Below are positions 7,529-15,574 of a stretch of 34,865 bases of DNA, in pieces. Numbering within the stretch: the first letter of the stretch is position 1; each line of letters begins with the position of its first letter. The DNA lies in the NCBI RefSeq assembly GCF_030682935.1, contig NZ_JAUXNA010000277.1, forward strand, positions 1-34,865, in the 5' to 3' direction. A program made the position numbers and the translations under genes. Below the pieces are notes generated by a model. It did not search any database, was not told the origin of the DNA, and saw only the letters and a list, made by a program, of their open reading frames with translations. Origin of the DNA: Polaromonas sp. Lineage in GTDB: Bacteria > Pseudomonadota > Gammaproteobacteria > Burkholderiales > Burkholderiaceae_C.

Positions 7529-8224
7529 TTAGCGCGGAAACAGCGCACACAGCTCGGTCAGCGTGCGTACGGTTTCATGCGGCACGGCGGGGTGCACCCA
7601 CGCCTCGTCAGCGCGGTTGACCCACACGGTCTGCATGCCGCAATCAAGGGCGCCCAGCACATCAAGCGCCGCATCGTCGCCCACATGCAGCACCTGCGCG
7701 GGCAGCACGCTGGCGGCGCTGGCTGCTGCGTGAAAAATGCGGGGATCGGGTTTGCCCAAGCCAAACTGCTGGGCACTGATGCTGGCCTTGAAATACGCGT
7801 CAATGCCAATGCGCTGGATGTCCGCATTGCCATTGGACAGCGCCACCAGCGGAAAGCGGCTGGATAAAAACTCAAGCGCCAGCACGGCATCATCAAACAG
7901 GGTGACCCGGTTGCGTTCGGCAAAAAAGACCTCAAACGCCTGCTCGGCCAGCAAGGGATCTTCACCGGAACGGTACAGCGCGAGCCGGATGGCTTCGCGG
8001 CGAATGGCGCTCAGGTTGTACTTCAACTCGGGGCGCGAACGCGTCACATGCGCGCGGACATCATGCCGCGCCGCGGGATTGGAAAACAGCGCAGCGGTCA
8101 TCGGAGCGTGCTGGCCAAGCCAATCATCCAGCGCCTTCTCGGCCCGTTCAATGGCGGGCCAGATCGGCCACAAGGTGTCATCAAGATCCAGCGTAATCGC
8201 TTTGATATTTGTCAGGTCCAGCAT
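7529..8224 (-). CDS. HAD superfamily hydrolase
   Basis: 231 aa from MLDLTNIKAITLDLDDTLW. Seen: HAD motif I as LDLDDTLW (the nucleophile and acid aspartates are the first and third residues of DDT-type DxDxT), motif II in VALSNGNAD, motif III lysine in FGLGKPDPRIF, and motif IV in HVGDDAALDVLGA. A C1-type cap lies between motifs I and II. The family dephosphorylates small metabolites; the substrate is not readable. The longer ORF-track start (8347) would overlap hemH deeply and is rejected. The gene diverges from hemH with only 19 bp between the two start codons. Confidence 0.9.
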   Translation of the reverse strand: MLDLTNIKAITLDLDDTLWPIWPAIERAEKALDDWLGQHAPMTAALFSNPAARHDVRAHVTRSRPELKYNLSAIRREAIRLALYRSGEDPLLAEQAFEVFFAERNRVTLFDDAVLALEFLSSRFPLVALSNGNADIQRIGIDAYFKASISAQQFGLGKPDPRIFHAAASAASVLPAQVLHVGDDAALDVLGALDCGMQTVWVNRADEAWVHPAVPHETVRTLTELCALFPR

Positions 8225-8243
8225 AGGTAGGCGAGAATAACCC

Positions 8244-9347
8244 ATGTCTTTTGCCCCCGAACCCACCCACACCCACGGCGCCCGCCCCGCCGCAACGTCG
8301 AGCACCGCCATTCTCCTGTGCAACCTGGGCACACCCGATGCACCCACCGCACCGGCCGTGCGGCGCTACCTGGCGGAATTTTTGAGCGACGCGCGCGTGG
8401 TTGAAATCCCCAAGGCGCTGTGGTGGCTGATCCTGCACGGCATCATCCTGCGCACAAGGCCCAAAAAATCCGCCGCCAAATACGCCAGCATCTGGACCAG
8501 CGAGGGCTCGCCGCTCAAGGTCTGGACCCAGAAGCAGGCGCTGATGCTGCGCGGCTACCTGGGGGTGCGCGGCCACACCGTGGAAGTGCGCTACGCCATG
8601 CGTTACGGCAACCCGTCAATTGCCTCGCAGCTCGACCAGCTCAAGGCCGACGGCGTGACCCGCGTGCTTGTGTTGCCGTGCTACCCCCAATACAGCGGCA
8701 CCACCACCGCCAGCGTGTTTGATGCGGTGTACGGCTGGGCCGCCAAGGTGCGCCGGATTCCCGAGTTTCGTTTCATCAACAACTACCACGATGCGCCCGG
8801 CTACATCGCCGCGCTGGCGGACAAGATTCGCGCGCACTGGCAGCAAAACGGCCAGGCCGAGCAGCTGGTCATGAGCTTTCACGGCGTGCCCGAACGCACA
8901 CTCATGCTGGGCGACCCCTACTACTGCGAATGCCACAAGACCGCACGCCTGCTGGCCGAACAGCTCGGACTGGCCAAAGACCGCTACCAGGTCACCTTCC
9001 AGTCGCGGTTTGGCAAGGCCAAATGGCTGCAGCCCTACACCGAACCCACGCTGATCAAGATGGCCAAAGCCGGTGTGCAAAGTGTCGATGTCGTGTGCCC
9101 GGGCTTTATCGGCGACTGCCTGGAAACGCTCGAAGAAATCTCGATGGAAGCGCGCCACGCCTTTCTGAAGGCCGGCGGCAAGACCTTCAACTACATCGAA
9201 TGCCTGAACGACAGCCCGAAGTGGATCGCCGCGCTGGCAGATTTCAGCGTGCAGCACCTGGCCGGCTGGCCGACACAAACGGGGCCGGACGAGGCCGCAC
9301 TGGCCGCCTCGCGCGCCGCCGCGCTGGCGCTGGGGGCCAGGCAGTAG
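8244..9347 (+). CDS. hemH: Ferrochelatase HemH
   Basis: Inserts ferrous iron into protoporphyrin IX, the last step of haem synthesis, at the inner face of the membrane. 367 aa. Seen: N-terminal LLCNLGTPDAPTAPAVRRYL, the active-site histidine in MSFHGVPERTL (His213), DPYYCECHKTARLLAE, the TFQSRFGKAKWLQP segment, and ECLNDSPKWI near the C-terminus. It diverges from the HAD hydrolase gene, so its promoter must lie in the first codons of that gene or use the 19-bp gap. A small hairpin follows the stop. Confidence 0.96.
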   Translation: MSFAPEPTHTHGARPAATSSTAILLCNLGTPDAPTAPAVRRYLAEFLSDARVVEIPKALWWLILHGIILRTRPKKSAAKYASIWTSEGSPLKVWTQKQALMLRGYLGVRGHTVEVRYAMRYGNPSIASQLDQLKADGVTRVLVLPCYPQYSGTTTASVFDAVYGWAAKVRRIPEFRFINNYHDAPGYIAALADKIRAHWQQNGQAEQLVMSFHGVPERTLMLGDPYYCECHKTARLLAEQLGLAKDRYQVTFQSRFGKAKWLQPYTEPTLIKMAKAGVQSVDVVCPGFIGDCLETLEEISMEARHAFLKAGGKTFNYIECLNDSPKWIAALADFSVQHLAGWPTQTGPDEAALAASRAAALALGARQ

Positions 9348-9376
9348 CCCCCTTTGTTCCCTGTTTTTTCCGACGC

Positions 9377-9395
9377 AACGAAGTCTGGCTTCGTT
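9377..9395. terminator. Hairpin after hemH
   Basis: AACGAAG-TCTGG-CTTCGTT forms a 7-bp stem 29 bp after the hemH stop, between convergent hemH and tctA. No T-run follows on the plus strand, so it is a weak terminator candidate only. Confidence 0.3.
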
Positions 9396-9472
9396 TGAAG
9401 TGAGCCCAGGTGGACGTTATTGTTGCCGCCTGGACCCCATCAGCCTACCCCGCCGCACGACCCCACGCACGG

Positions 9473-10987
9473 TCAGACCATATCCCGCATATCCCGCATA
9501 TCCCGGCGCCCCGACCAGTACTTGGCCAGACGCGGCAACACCAGCACCGCCACCACCACGACGAGCAGCACCGCCGACATCGGCCGCTCAATAAAGACCG
9601 TCCATTTGCCCTCGCCAATCGACAGCGCATTGCGCATTTGGGCCTCGGCCATGGGGCCCAGAATCATTCCGACGATGACCGGTGCGGTGGGGAAATCGTA
9701 GCGGCGCATCAGGATGCCGACCAGGCCTATGCCGTACATCAGAAACAGGTCGAACGAACTTTGCCGCATGCCGTACACGCCCACCGTGGCAAAAATCAAA
9801 ATTCCGGCGTAAAGCTGGGACCGGGGAATCTTCAGCAGCTTGACCCACAGGCCGACCATGGGCAAGTTCAGCACCAGCAGCATCACGTTGCCGATGTAGA
9901 GCGAGGCGATCAGTGCCCAGACCAGGGTCGACGAGGTCTCGAACAGCGGGGGGCCGGCCTGAATGCCGAAATTTTGCAGGGCGCTGAGCAAGATCGCCGC
10001 CGTCACCGAGGTCGGGATGCCCAGCGTGAGCAGCGGCACCAGCGTGGCCGTCACGGCCGCGTTGTTGGCGGCCTCGGGGCCGGCCACGCCTTCAATCGCG
10101 CCGATGGTGCCAAACTCTTCCTTGTGCTTTGACAGCTTGCGCTCGGTGGCGTAGCTCAAAAATGTCGGGATTTCCGAGCCGCCCGCCGGGATGGTGCCAA
10201 ACGGAAAACCAATGGCCGTGCCGCGCAGCCATGCCGGCCATGAGCGGCGCCACTCCTGGCCGGTCATGTGCACGCGCGTGACCTTGTTCATGGTTTGCAC
10301 ACTGCGGCCTTCGTACAGCGCGTTGTAAAGCGCCTCGCCCACGGCAAACAGGCCCACGGCCACCAGCACCACCTCAATGCCGTCCAGAAACTCAGGAACG
10401 CCTGCGGTATAGCGCACCTGGCCGGTGATCTGGTCCAGCCCGACCAGGCCAATCGCCAGGCCCGCGAAGAGCGCCGTCATGCCGCGCAAGGTGCTTTTGC
10501 CAAGCACCGCGCTGACCGTGATGAAGGCCAGCAGCATCAGGCAAAAATACTCAGGGGGGCCGAGCTTGACGGCAAACTGCGCCAGCACCGGCGCAAACAG
10601 CGTGACCAGCACCGTGGCAACGGTACCGGCCACAAAGGAGCCAATCGCCGCAGTGGCGAGCGCCGCCCCGGCGCGGCCATTTTTGGCCATCTTGAAGCCT
10701 TCAAGCGCCGTCACCATGGTGCCGGTTTCTCCCGGCGTGTTGAGCAAGATGGAGGTGGTCGAGCCGCCGTACATGGCGCCGTAGTAAATACCGGCGAAAA
10801 AAATCATCGAGGCCGTCGGCTCGACCTGCGTGGTGATGGGCAGCAGCATGGCCACCGTCACGGCGGGGCCCAGGCCCGGCAGCACGCCAATGGCCGTGCC
10901 GATGGCGCAGCCCACAAAGGCCCAGAGCAAATTAATGGGCGTGCCGGCCGTGACAAAGCCGCCTATGAGGTTATTCCAGATATCCAT
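9473..10987 (-). CDS. tctA: Tripartite tricarboxylate transporter, large permease TctA
   Basis: Large membrane subunit (504 aa) of a TTT system that takes up carboxylates delivered by the periplasmic TctC protein. Seen: the family signature [17 protein letters not shown] near residues 38-54, [20 protein letters not shown] (about 88-107), the second repeat [17 protein letters not shown] (about 267-283) and [23 protein letters not shown], with about ten hydrophobic segments. The C-terminus ends in three in-frame copies of Arg-Asp-Met encoded by a 9-bp tandem repeat, an odd extension just after the last membrane segment. It follows tctB after 24 bp. Confidence 0.95.
   Translation of the reverse strand: MDIWNNLIGGFVTAGTPINLLWAFVGCAIGTAIGVLPGLGPAVTVAMLLPITTQVEPTASMIFFAGIYYGAMYGGSTTSILLNTPGETGTMVTALEGFKMAKNGRAGAALATAAIGSFVAGTVATVLVTLFAPVLAQFAVKLGPPEYFCLMLLAFITVSAVLGKSTLRGMTALFAGLAIGLVGLDQITGQVRYTAGVPEFLDGIEVVLVAVGLFAVGEALYNALYEGRSVQTMNKVTRVHMTGQEWRRSWPAWLRGTAIGFPFGTIPAGGSEIPTFLSYATERKLSKHKEEFGTIGAIEGVAGPEAANNAAVTATLVPLLTLGIPTSVTAAILLSALQNFGIQAGPPLFETSSTLVWALIASLYIGNVMLLVLNLPMVGLWVKLLKIPRSQLYAGILIFATVGVYGMRQSSFDLFLMYGIGLVGILMRRYDFPTAPVIVGMILGPMAEAQMRNALSIGEGKWTVFIERPMSAVLLVVVVAVLVLPRLAKYWSGRRDMRDMRDMV
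9479..9505. repeat. 9-bp tandem repeat, three units, in the 3' end of tctA
   Basis: Three perfect copies of CATATCCCG (minus strand CGGGATATG), each encoding Arg-Asp-Met. The unit is a multiple of three, so copy-number change would lengthen or shorten the TctA tail without a frameshift. Confidence 0.9.
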
Positions 10988-11011
10988 TTGGGTCTCTCGG
11001 GGGGATTGTTG

Positions 11012-11536
11012 TTACAGCCAGCCTGAGCTGGTCAGGCCGGGCAAATTAATCGCCAGCACCTTGGAAAACATCCAGAACACGGGCGCCGCAATCAGCATGC
11101 CCGTGACCGCATCGATCAAGGTCTGGCGCACCGAGCCGGCGGCCCGGCCCTCGGAAATACGCAAGCCGCGCACCGCCAGCACGAAGCACAGCGCGCAGCT
11201 CAAGACAAAACCGATGCGGGTGATCAGCGCCGCATTGCCCAGCACCCCGGCCGACACCCAGGCCAGCGCCGGCCAGTCGCCGGTTGCGGCGCCGGACGGC
11301 GTCTCCAGTTCGCGAAAGCCGCCGCTGCGGGCCTCCCAGATCAGCCAGGCGCCGCACACCAGCATCGCCGCCGACACCAGCCAGGGCAAAAAATTAGGCC
11401 CCACGCCGGCATAGCCTGCATTTGACGAAATCGACAGGGCGCCATACGCCAGCACGGCGGCGATCAGCACGGCACCCGCGCCGATCAGGGTTTGCGGCAA
11501 GACGTTGGGGGGGGAATTAGACGGGCTGGTGGACAT
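11012..11536 (-). CDS. tctB: Tripartite tricarboxylate transporter, small permease TctB
   Basis: Small membrane subunit, 174 aa. Poorly conserved family, recognised mainly by size, four hydrophobic segments (about residues 15-37, 48-66, 87-125, 140-165) and position between tctC and tctA. NAGYAGVGPNFLPWLVS after the first helix is typical. A GAGG ribosome site precedes the ATG. The gap to tctC (84 bp) contains a GC-rich hairpin with a T-run on the transcribed strand. Confidence 0.9.
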   Translation of the reverse strand: MSTSPSNSPPNVLPQTLIGAGAVLIAAVLAYGALSISSNAGYAGVGPNFLPWLVSAAMLVCGAWLIWEARSGGFRELETPSGAATGDWPALAWVSAGVLGNAALITRIGFVLSCALCFVLAVRGLRISEGRAAGSVRQTLIDAVTGMLIAAPVFWMFSKVLAINLPGLTSSGWL

Positions 11537-11547
11537 TTGAAAACCTC

Positions 11548-11592
11548 AAAAAAAGAAAAAGGGCCGGGCCAGCCCCAGCGGGGCCGACCTCA
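11548..11592 (-). terminator. Possible attenuating terminator between tctC and tctB
   Basis: Reading on the minus strand after tctC, a GC-rich self-complementary stretch (GGCCCCGCTGGGGCTGGCCC) is followed by CTTTTTCTTTTTTTG. This has the form of an intrinsic terminator placed inside the operon, which would let TctC be made in excess over the membrane subunits. Pairing was judged by eye only. Confidence 0.4.
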
Positions 11593-11620
11593 GCCCTGCC
11601 GGGGCCGCTGCAACGGGCCT

Positions 11621-12580
11621 TCAGACCATGCCGGCTTTCACCATGGTGGCGCGCAAGGACGCGAAGTTGTTGTCCACAAAGGCCTCAAACTCCGGTCCCG
11701 CCAGCAGCGCAGATGTCCAGTTGTTGGTTTGCAGCGCTTGCGCCCAGGCCTTGGATTTGGTGGCCTGCACGACCATGTCGGTCAGCGCCTTGCGCTGCGC
11801 CGGCGTGATGTCTGCCGCGCCATACACCCCGCGCCAGTTGCCGATCTCGACATTGATACCCTGCTCCTTGAGCGTAGGCACGTCGATGCCCTTGACGCGC
11901 GTGCCGGACGTGATGCCGATGGCCCGCATCTTGCCGCTGCTGATGTACTGCGCAAACTCGCTGTAGCCGCTGCCGCCCACGGTGACATTGCCGCCCAGGA
12001 TGGCGGCCACGGCCTCGCCACCGCCGCGAAACGGCACGTAGTTGATCTTGGCGGCATCCACGCCCACTTCACGGGCAATCATGGCGGCCGCAATGTGTTC
12101 CGTGGAACCGCGTGAACCACCGCCCCACTTCACGCTGCCGGGGTCTTTTTTCATCTGCTCGACCACGTCTTTCATGGTTTTGAACGGCGAATTTTCCGGC
12201 AACACGAACACGCCGTATTCGGTAGTCAGGCGCGCAATCGGCGTGACCTGGCTCAGGGCCACAGGCGGCTTGCTGGCGATCATGCCGCCCAGCATCACGG
12301 CGCCCATCACCATCAGCGCATTGGGGTCACCCTTGCTGGCGTTGTAAAACTGGGCGAGCCCCAGCACACCGGCTGCGCCGCCCTTGTTTTCGTAGGTGAC
12401 GGTGGTGGCCACCCCCGCGTCCTGCAAGGCCTTGCCCAGGGCGCGGCCCGTAGCGTCCCAGCCGCCGCCCGGATTGGCAGGAATCATCACCTTGATGTTG
12501 GCAGCGGCAAAAGCGCTCAGCGGCAAGCTGCCAGCTGCCGCAAACGCGGCCAGGGATTTCAAAAAGGTATCGCGACGCAT
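11621..12580 (-). CDS. tctC: Tripartite tricarboxylate transporter substrate-binding protein TctC (Bug family)
   Basis: Periplasmic binding protein (319 aa) that captures a carboxylate and delivers it to TctBA. Seen: a signal peptide MRRDTFLKSLAAFAAAGSLP ending near SAFAAA, with a twin-arginine-like but imperfect RRDTFLK; then IKVMIPANPGGGWDATGRA, in which the NPGGGWD loop is the usual ligand-gripping motif of Bug proteins; VTYENKGGAAGVLG; and GGGSRGSTEHIAA. A strong AAGGAG ribosome site lies upstream of the ATG, the best of the three tct genes, consistent with higher expression. The ligand could be citrate, a C4-dicarboxylate or an aromatic acid. The gene diverges from tctD across 167 bp. 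Confidence 0.95.
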   Translation of the reverse strand: MRRDTFLKSLAAFAAAGSLPLSAFAAANIKVMIPANPGGGWDATGRALGKALQDAGVATTVTYENKGGAAGVLGLAQFYNASKGDPNALMVMGAVMLGGMIASKPPVALSQVTPIARLTTEYGVFVLPENSPFKTMKDVVEQMKKDPGSVKWGGGSRGSTEHIAAAMIAREVGVDAAKINYVPFRGGGEAVAAILGGNVTVGGSGYSEFAQYISSGKMRAIGITSGTRVKGIDVPTLKEQGINVEIGNWRGVYGAADITPAQRKALTDMVVQATKSKAWAQALQTNNWTSALLAGPEFEAFVDNNFASLRATMVKAGMV

Positions 12581-12747
12581 GGGTGTCTCCTTAAGGCGTT
12601 GATTGAATCGACCTGTTTATCATGCGGCTTCAAGCTGTCATCCGGCTGTCCAAACCATCAGGGAAAATACCAATGTCCGCCGCTTTTTTCATCCCGCACA
12701 GGCGCGCTTGACACGCTGGCCCGGACAATCGTGTGATGTTGCCCACC

Positions 12748-13437
12748 ATGAAACTCCTGCTCATTGAAGATAACGTCTCCATGCACACCGCGCTGCAGCG
12801 CACGCTGTCACGGCGCGGCATGGACGTGACGGTGTGCGCTGACGGCCGGCTGGCCCTGGCGCGCTGGCAGTCATTCATGCCGGAGGTGGTGGTGCTTGAC
12901 CTGACCTTGCCCGGACTCGACGGGCTGCAGGTATTGCAGCAGGCCCGCGCTGCAGGCCTGGCAACACCGGTATTGATTTTGACGGCGCGCGGCACGGTGG
13001 GCGACCGCATCGTCGGGCTCAATTCAGGTGCCGATGACTACCTGCCCAAGCCCTTTGACCTGGATGAGCTGGAAGCCAGAATACGGGCGCTGGCACGTCG
13101 TTCGGCGGTGCGCGACGATCTGCGCGACGAACCGCGGGCGGTAACGCAAGTGCTCGGCAATCTTCGTTACGAAAAACACACGGGCGCCATCTACCTCTGC
13201 GATGAAGTGCTTGACCTGGCCCCACGCGAGCTGGCGCTGCTGCAAGCCCTGATGGGAAAGCCCGGCCATGCCGTGTCGAAAGAGCAGCTGTTTGAACTGG
13301 TCTTTCCGGGCGAAGCCGAAGTTCACTACGAAGCCATTGAAGTCGTGGTGTACCGCCTGCGCAAAAGGCTGCTGAACACCGGCGTGTCGCTGATCACGCT
13401 GCGCGGCCTCGGCTATCTGCTGAAGGCAACGCCATGA
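12748..13437 (+). CDS. tctD: Response regulator TctD (OmpR/PhoB family)
   Basis: DNA-binding response regulator that presumably activates tctCBA. 229 aa from MKLLLIEDN; a GTG at 12733 and an ATG at 12736 are possible earlier starts, but the receiver domain starts naturally here. Seen: acidic pocket LLIEDN, phospho-acceptor Asp51 in VVVLDLTLPG, the Thr of LILTARG, the Lys of YLPKPFD, and a C-terminal winged helix ending VVYRLRKRLLNTGVSLITLRGLGYLL. It diverges from tctC, as in other tct loci, and overlaps tctE by four bases (ATGA), so the two are translationally coupled. Confidence 0.93.
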   Translation: MKLLLIEDNVSMHTALQRTLSRRGMDVTVCADGRLALARWQSFMPEVVVLDLTLPGLDGLQVLQQARAAGLATPVLILTARGTVGDRIVGLNSGADDYLPKPFDLDELEARIRALARRSAVRDDLRDEPRAVTQVLGNLRYEKHTGAIYLCDEVLDLAPRELALLQALMGKPGHAVSKEQLFELVFPGEAEVHYEAIEVVVYRLRKRLLNTGVSLITLRGLGYLLKATP

Positions 13438-14891
13438 ACCTTGACGCGCCGGGACGGGCAAGCGTGGGGGCCATCTCTCTTCGCCGCTACCTGCTGGCAG
13501 GCATTTTGGTGCCGGTCGCAGTGTTTTTACTGATCAATACCGTGCTCCTTTATCGCGGCGCACTGGAGGCCGCCAACACCGCTTACGACCGAACCCTGCT
13601 GGCCTCGGCCAAGACGCTGGCGGAACTGCTGGAGGCCAGCGGCAGCGGCGATGCCGTGCGCCTGAAAGCAACCGTCGCTTACTCGGCGCTGGAGGCCTTT
13701 GAAGCGGACAACCGCAGCCGGATTTTCTACAAGGTGACGGGCTTTCAAGGCGAAACCGTGCTGGGCTTTGACGACCTGCCGGCGTGGCGCGGCAAGTTGC
13801 CTGTAAAGGGAATTTACGCAGCGTTGGTCGACTTTTACGACGACCGTTACCTGGGTGACGATGTTCGGGTGGCGGTGTTGCTGCAGCCCGTGGCCGGCCC
13901 CGGGGGATTCGGCATGGCCAGCATCCAGGTGGCTGAAACGCTGGAGCTGCGGCAAACGCTGGCGCGGCAAATTCTGCTTGACACCCTTTGGCACCAGGCG
14001 GTGCTGATCGCAGTGATTGCGCTGGTGGTGATTGTGGTGGTCCAGCGCGCCACCCGGCCGGTACGGGCCCTGAGTGCCCGCTTGACGGCGCGGCCTGAAA
14101 GCGATCTAACGCCTATCGATGCACCCGATGCACCACGCGAACTGCGCCCACTGATTGACGCCACCAACCACGTTATGCTGCGGCTGCAACATTTGCTTGA
14201 GCACCAAAAACGCTTTGTGCGTGATGCCTCGCACCAACTGCGTACCCCCTTGGCAGTCCTTAAAACCCAGGTCCAGTCCGCCCTGCGCGGCGACATCGAG
14301 CCCCGCGAGGCGCTCGTTGAAATCAATGAAACCGTCGACCGGGCAACCCAGCTGGCCAACCAGATGCTGGCGCTGGCCAAAGTCGAGCAACTGCGCCAGC
14401 AAGCGGATCTGCAGCCCACCGACATGGCCGTCATCGTGCGTGCGGTGGCGCTGGACCTGGCGCCGCTGATCGCCGACAAAGGCCTGGACTTTGACATCGA
14501 AACCGTCACTGCAATCGTCAACGCCCACGAATGGATGCTCGGTGAACTCTGCCGCAACCTGCTGCACAACGCCATCAAGAATAGCTGCACAGGCGGCACC
14601 TTGACGGTACGAATCGTCACTGATGCACGCTATCTGGCACTGACGGTCAGTGACAGCAGCCCCGGCATTTCAGCCGAACTCGCCACCCGCCTGTTCCAGC
14701 CCTTTTCGGCGGGCAACGTGCGCCACGGCTCCGGGCTGGGCCTGGCCATTTGCCGGGAAATCACCGCGGCGCTGGGCGGCAGTATTTCGCTGGACAACCG
14801 GGTGCAGCAGGGCCAACCCGGCCGGGTTGCGGGCCTGGATGCCACAGTCCGCCTGCCACTGCTTCAAATCAGGGTTCAAAATAACGCCTGA
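13434..14891 (+). CDS. tctE: Sensor histidine kinase TctE
   Basis: Membrane kinase partner of TctD, 485 aa. Seen: first membrane segment (about residues 18-38), a periplasmic sensor region of about 145 residues, second membrane segment (about 182-203), a HAMP-like stretch, the dimerisation/phospho-acceptor domain with FVRDASHQLRTPLAVLK (His267), then the ATPase domain with N box LCRNLLHNAIKNS and G box SGLGLAICREI. The sensor presumably detects the same carboxylate that TctC binds. The first residues share AGCGTGGGGGCCAT with the repeat before hpnD, perhaps by chance. The stop codon overlaps the next start by one base. Confidence 0.93.
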   Translation: MNLDAPGRASVGAISLRRYLLAGILVPVAVFLLINTVLLYRGALEAANTAYDRTLLASAKTLAELLEASGSGDAVRLKATVAYSALEAFEADNRSRIFYKVTGFQGETVLGFDDLPAWRGKLPVKGIYAALVDFYDDRYLGDDVRVAVLLQPVAGPGGFGMASIQVAETLELRQTLARQILLDTLWHQAVLIAVIALVVIVVVQRATRPVRALSARLTARPESDLTPIDAPDAPRELRPLIDATNHVMLRLQHLLEHQKRFVRDASHQLRTPLAVLKTQVQSALRGDIEPREALVEINETVDRATQLANQMLALAKVEQLRQQADLQPTDMAVIVRAVALDLAPLIADKGLDFDIETVTAIVNAHEWMLGELCRNLLHNAIKNSCTGGTLTVRIVTDARYLALTVSDSSPGISAELATRLFQPFSAGNVRHGSGLGLAICREITAALGGSISLDNRVQQGQPGRVAGLDATVRLPLLQIRVQNNA

Positions 14892-15295
14892 TGGAAAAAT
14901 TACGTATCGACAAATGGCTGTGGGCAGCCCGCTTTTATAAAACCCGTTCGCTGGCTGCGGATGAGATCGGCAAGGGGCGCGTACGCATCAATGACCAGGA
15001 AGCCAAGCCTGCCCGCGAGGTCAAGACCGGCGACACCGTAACGCTACGGCAAGGCCCGGTCATTCGTACGCTCGTGGTGCGCGGCATCAGCAGCCAGCGC
15101 GGCGCCGCACCGGTGGCGCAGCAGCTTTATGAAGAAACCGAAGAAAGCCTGCGCCTGAAAGCCGAAGCCGCCGAGCAGCGCCGGCTGGGGAATGACCCGG
15201 CCAGCAGCCAGGAACACGGCCGCCCCACGAAACGCGACCGCCGCACCATGGACAAGGCATGGAACAACCGCTGGAGCGCATCCATTGACCCGTAA
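14891..15295 (+). CDS. hslR: S4-domain RNA-binding heat-shock protein Hsp15
   Basis: 134 aa. Hsp15 binds 50S subunits that carry stalled nascent chains and helps to recycle them. Seen: the S4 domain in the first 60 residues (LRIDKWLWAARFYKTRSLA, then RVRINDQEAKPAREVKTGDT), followed by a basic, charged C-terminal tail rich in Arg/Glu, usual for this family. Its ATG overlaps the tctE stop (TGATG), so it is probably translated from the tctDE message, though a separate promoter within tctE cannot be excluded. It ends before a repeat and a bidirectional terminator. Confidence 0.9.
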   Translation: MEKLRIDKWLWAARFYKTRSLAADEIGKGRVRINDQEAKPAREVKTGDTVTLRQGPVIRTLVVRGISSQRGAAPVAQQLYEETEESLRLKAEAAEQRRLGNDPASSQEHGRPTKRDRRTMDKAWNNRWSASIDP

Positions 15296-15298
15296 ATT

Positions 15299-15351
15299 GC
15301 TATTATTTTTATAGCCATCTTCACCCGTACCTATTGGGCAAACTGCCAATT
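15299..15351 (+). repeat. Dispersed repeat, copy R4
   Basis: Core GCTAT-TATTTTT-ATAGC with arm CATCTTCACCCGTACCTATTGGGCAAACTGCC. It begins immediately after the hslR stop codon. Confidence 0.6.
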
Positions 15352-15413
15352 TCATGAATTATTTCATGGATTGCCATCAGCGCGTTTGCAGCCCGGCCCG
15401 GCAATTTGGAGGC

Positions 15414-15443
15414 AAAAAAAATCCACCTTTCGGTGGATTTTTT
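15414..15443. terminator. Bidirectional intrinsic terminator
   Basis: AATCCACC-TTTC-GGTGGATT stem with A-run on the left and T-run on the right, so it can work in both directions. It separates rightward hslR from leftward tRNA-Ser and lysC. Confidence 0.85.
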
Positions 15444-15447
15444 AGTT

Positions 15448-15540
15448 TGGCGGAAACGGAGAGATTCGAACTCTCGATGAGGCTCTACACCCCATACTCC
15501 CTTAGCAGGGGAGCACCTTCGGCCACTCGGTCACGTTTCC
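15448..15540 (-). tRNA. tRNA-Ser (anticodon GCU)
   Basis: Minus strand reads GGAAACGTGACCGAGTGGCC... and ends CGTTTCC-G-CCA, so the acceptor stem pairs perfectly and CCA is encoded. The anticodon arm is CTCCC-CTGCTAA-GGGAG, giving anticodon GCT (GCU in RNA). A long variable arm and the T arm GAGAG-TTCGAAT-CTCTC fit a class II serine tRNA of 93 nt including CCA. It lies 34 bp after lysC and 4 bp before the bidirectional terminator. Confidence 0.97.
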
Positions 15541-15574
15541 AATTCCATGATTATCTCACGACTTCCAGGCCATT

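Noticed and set aside
9479-9505. Short tandem repeat considered as CRISPR-like
   Set aside because: The units are contiguous and 9 bp long with no spacers; no cas genes are present.
13450-13470. AGCGTGGGGGCCAT at the tctE start shared with the repeat before hpnD
   Set aside because: A 14-base match alone is too short to call a repeat copy.
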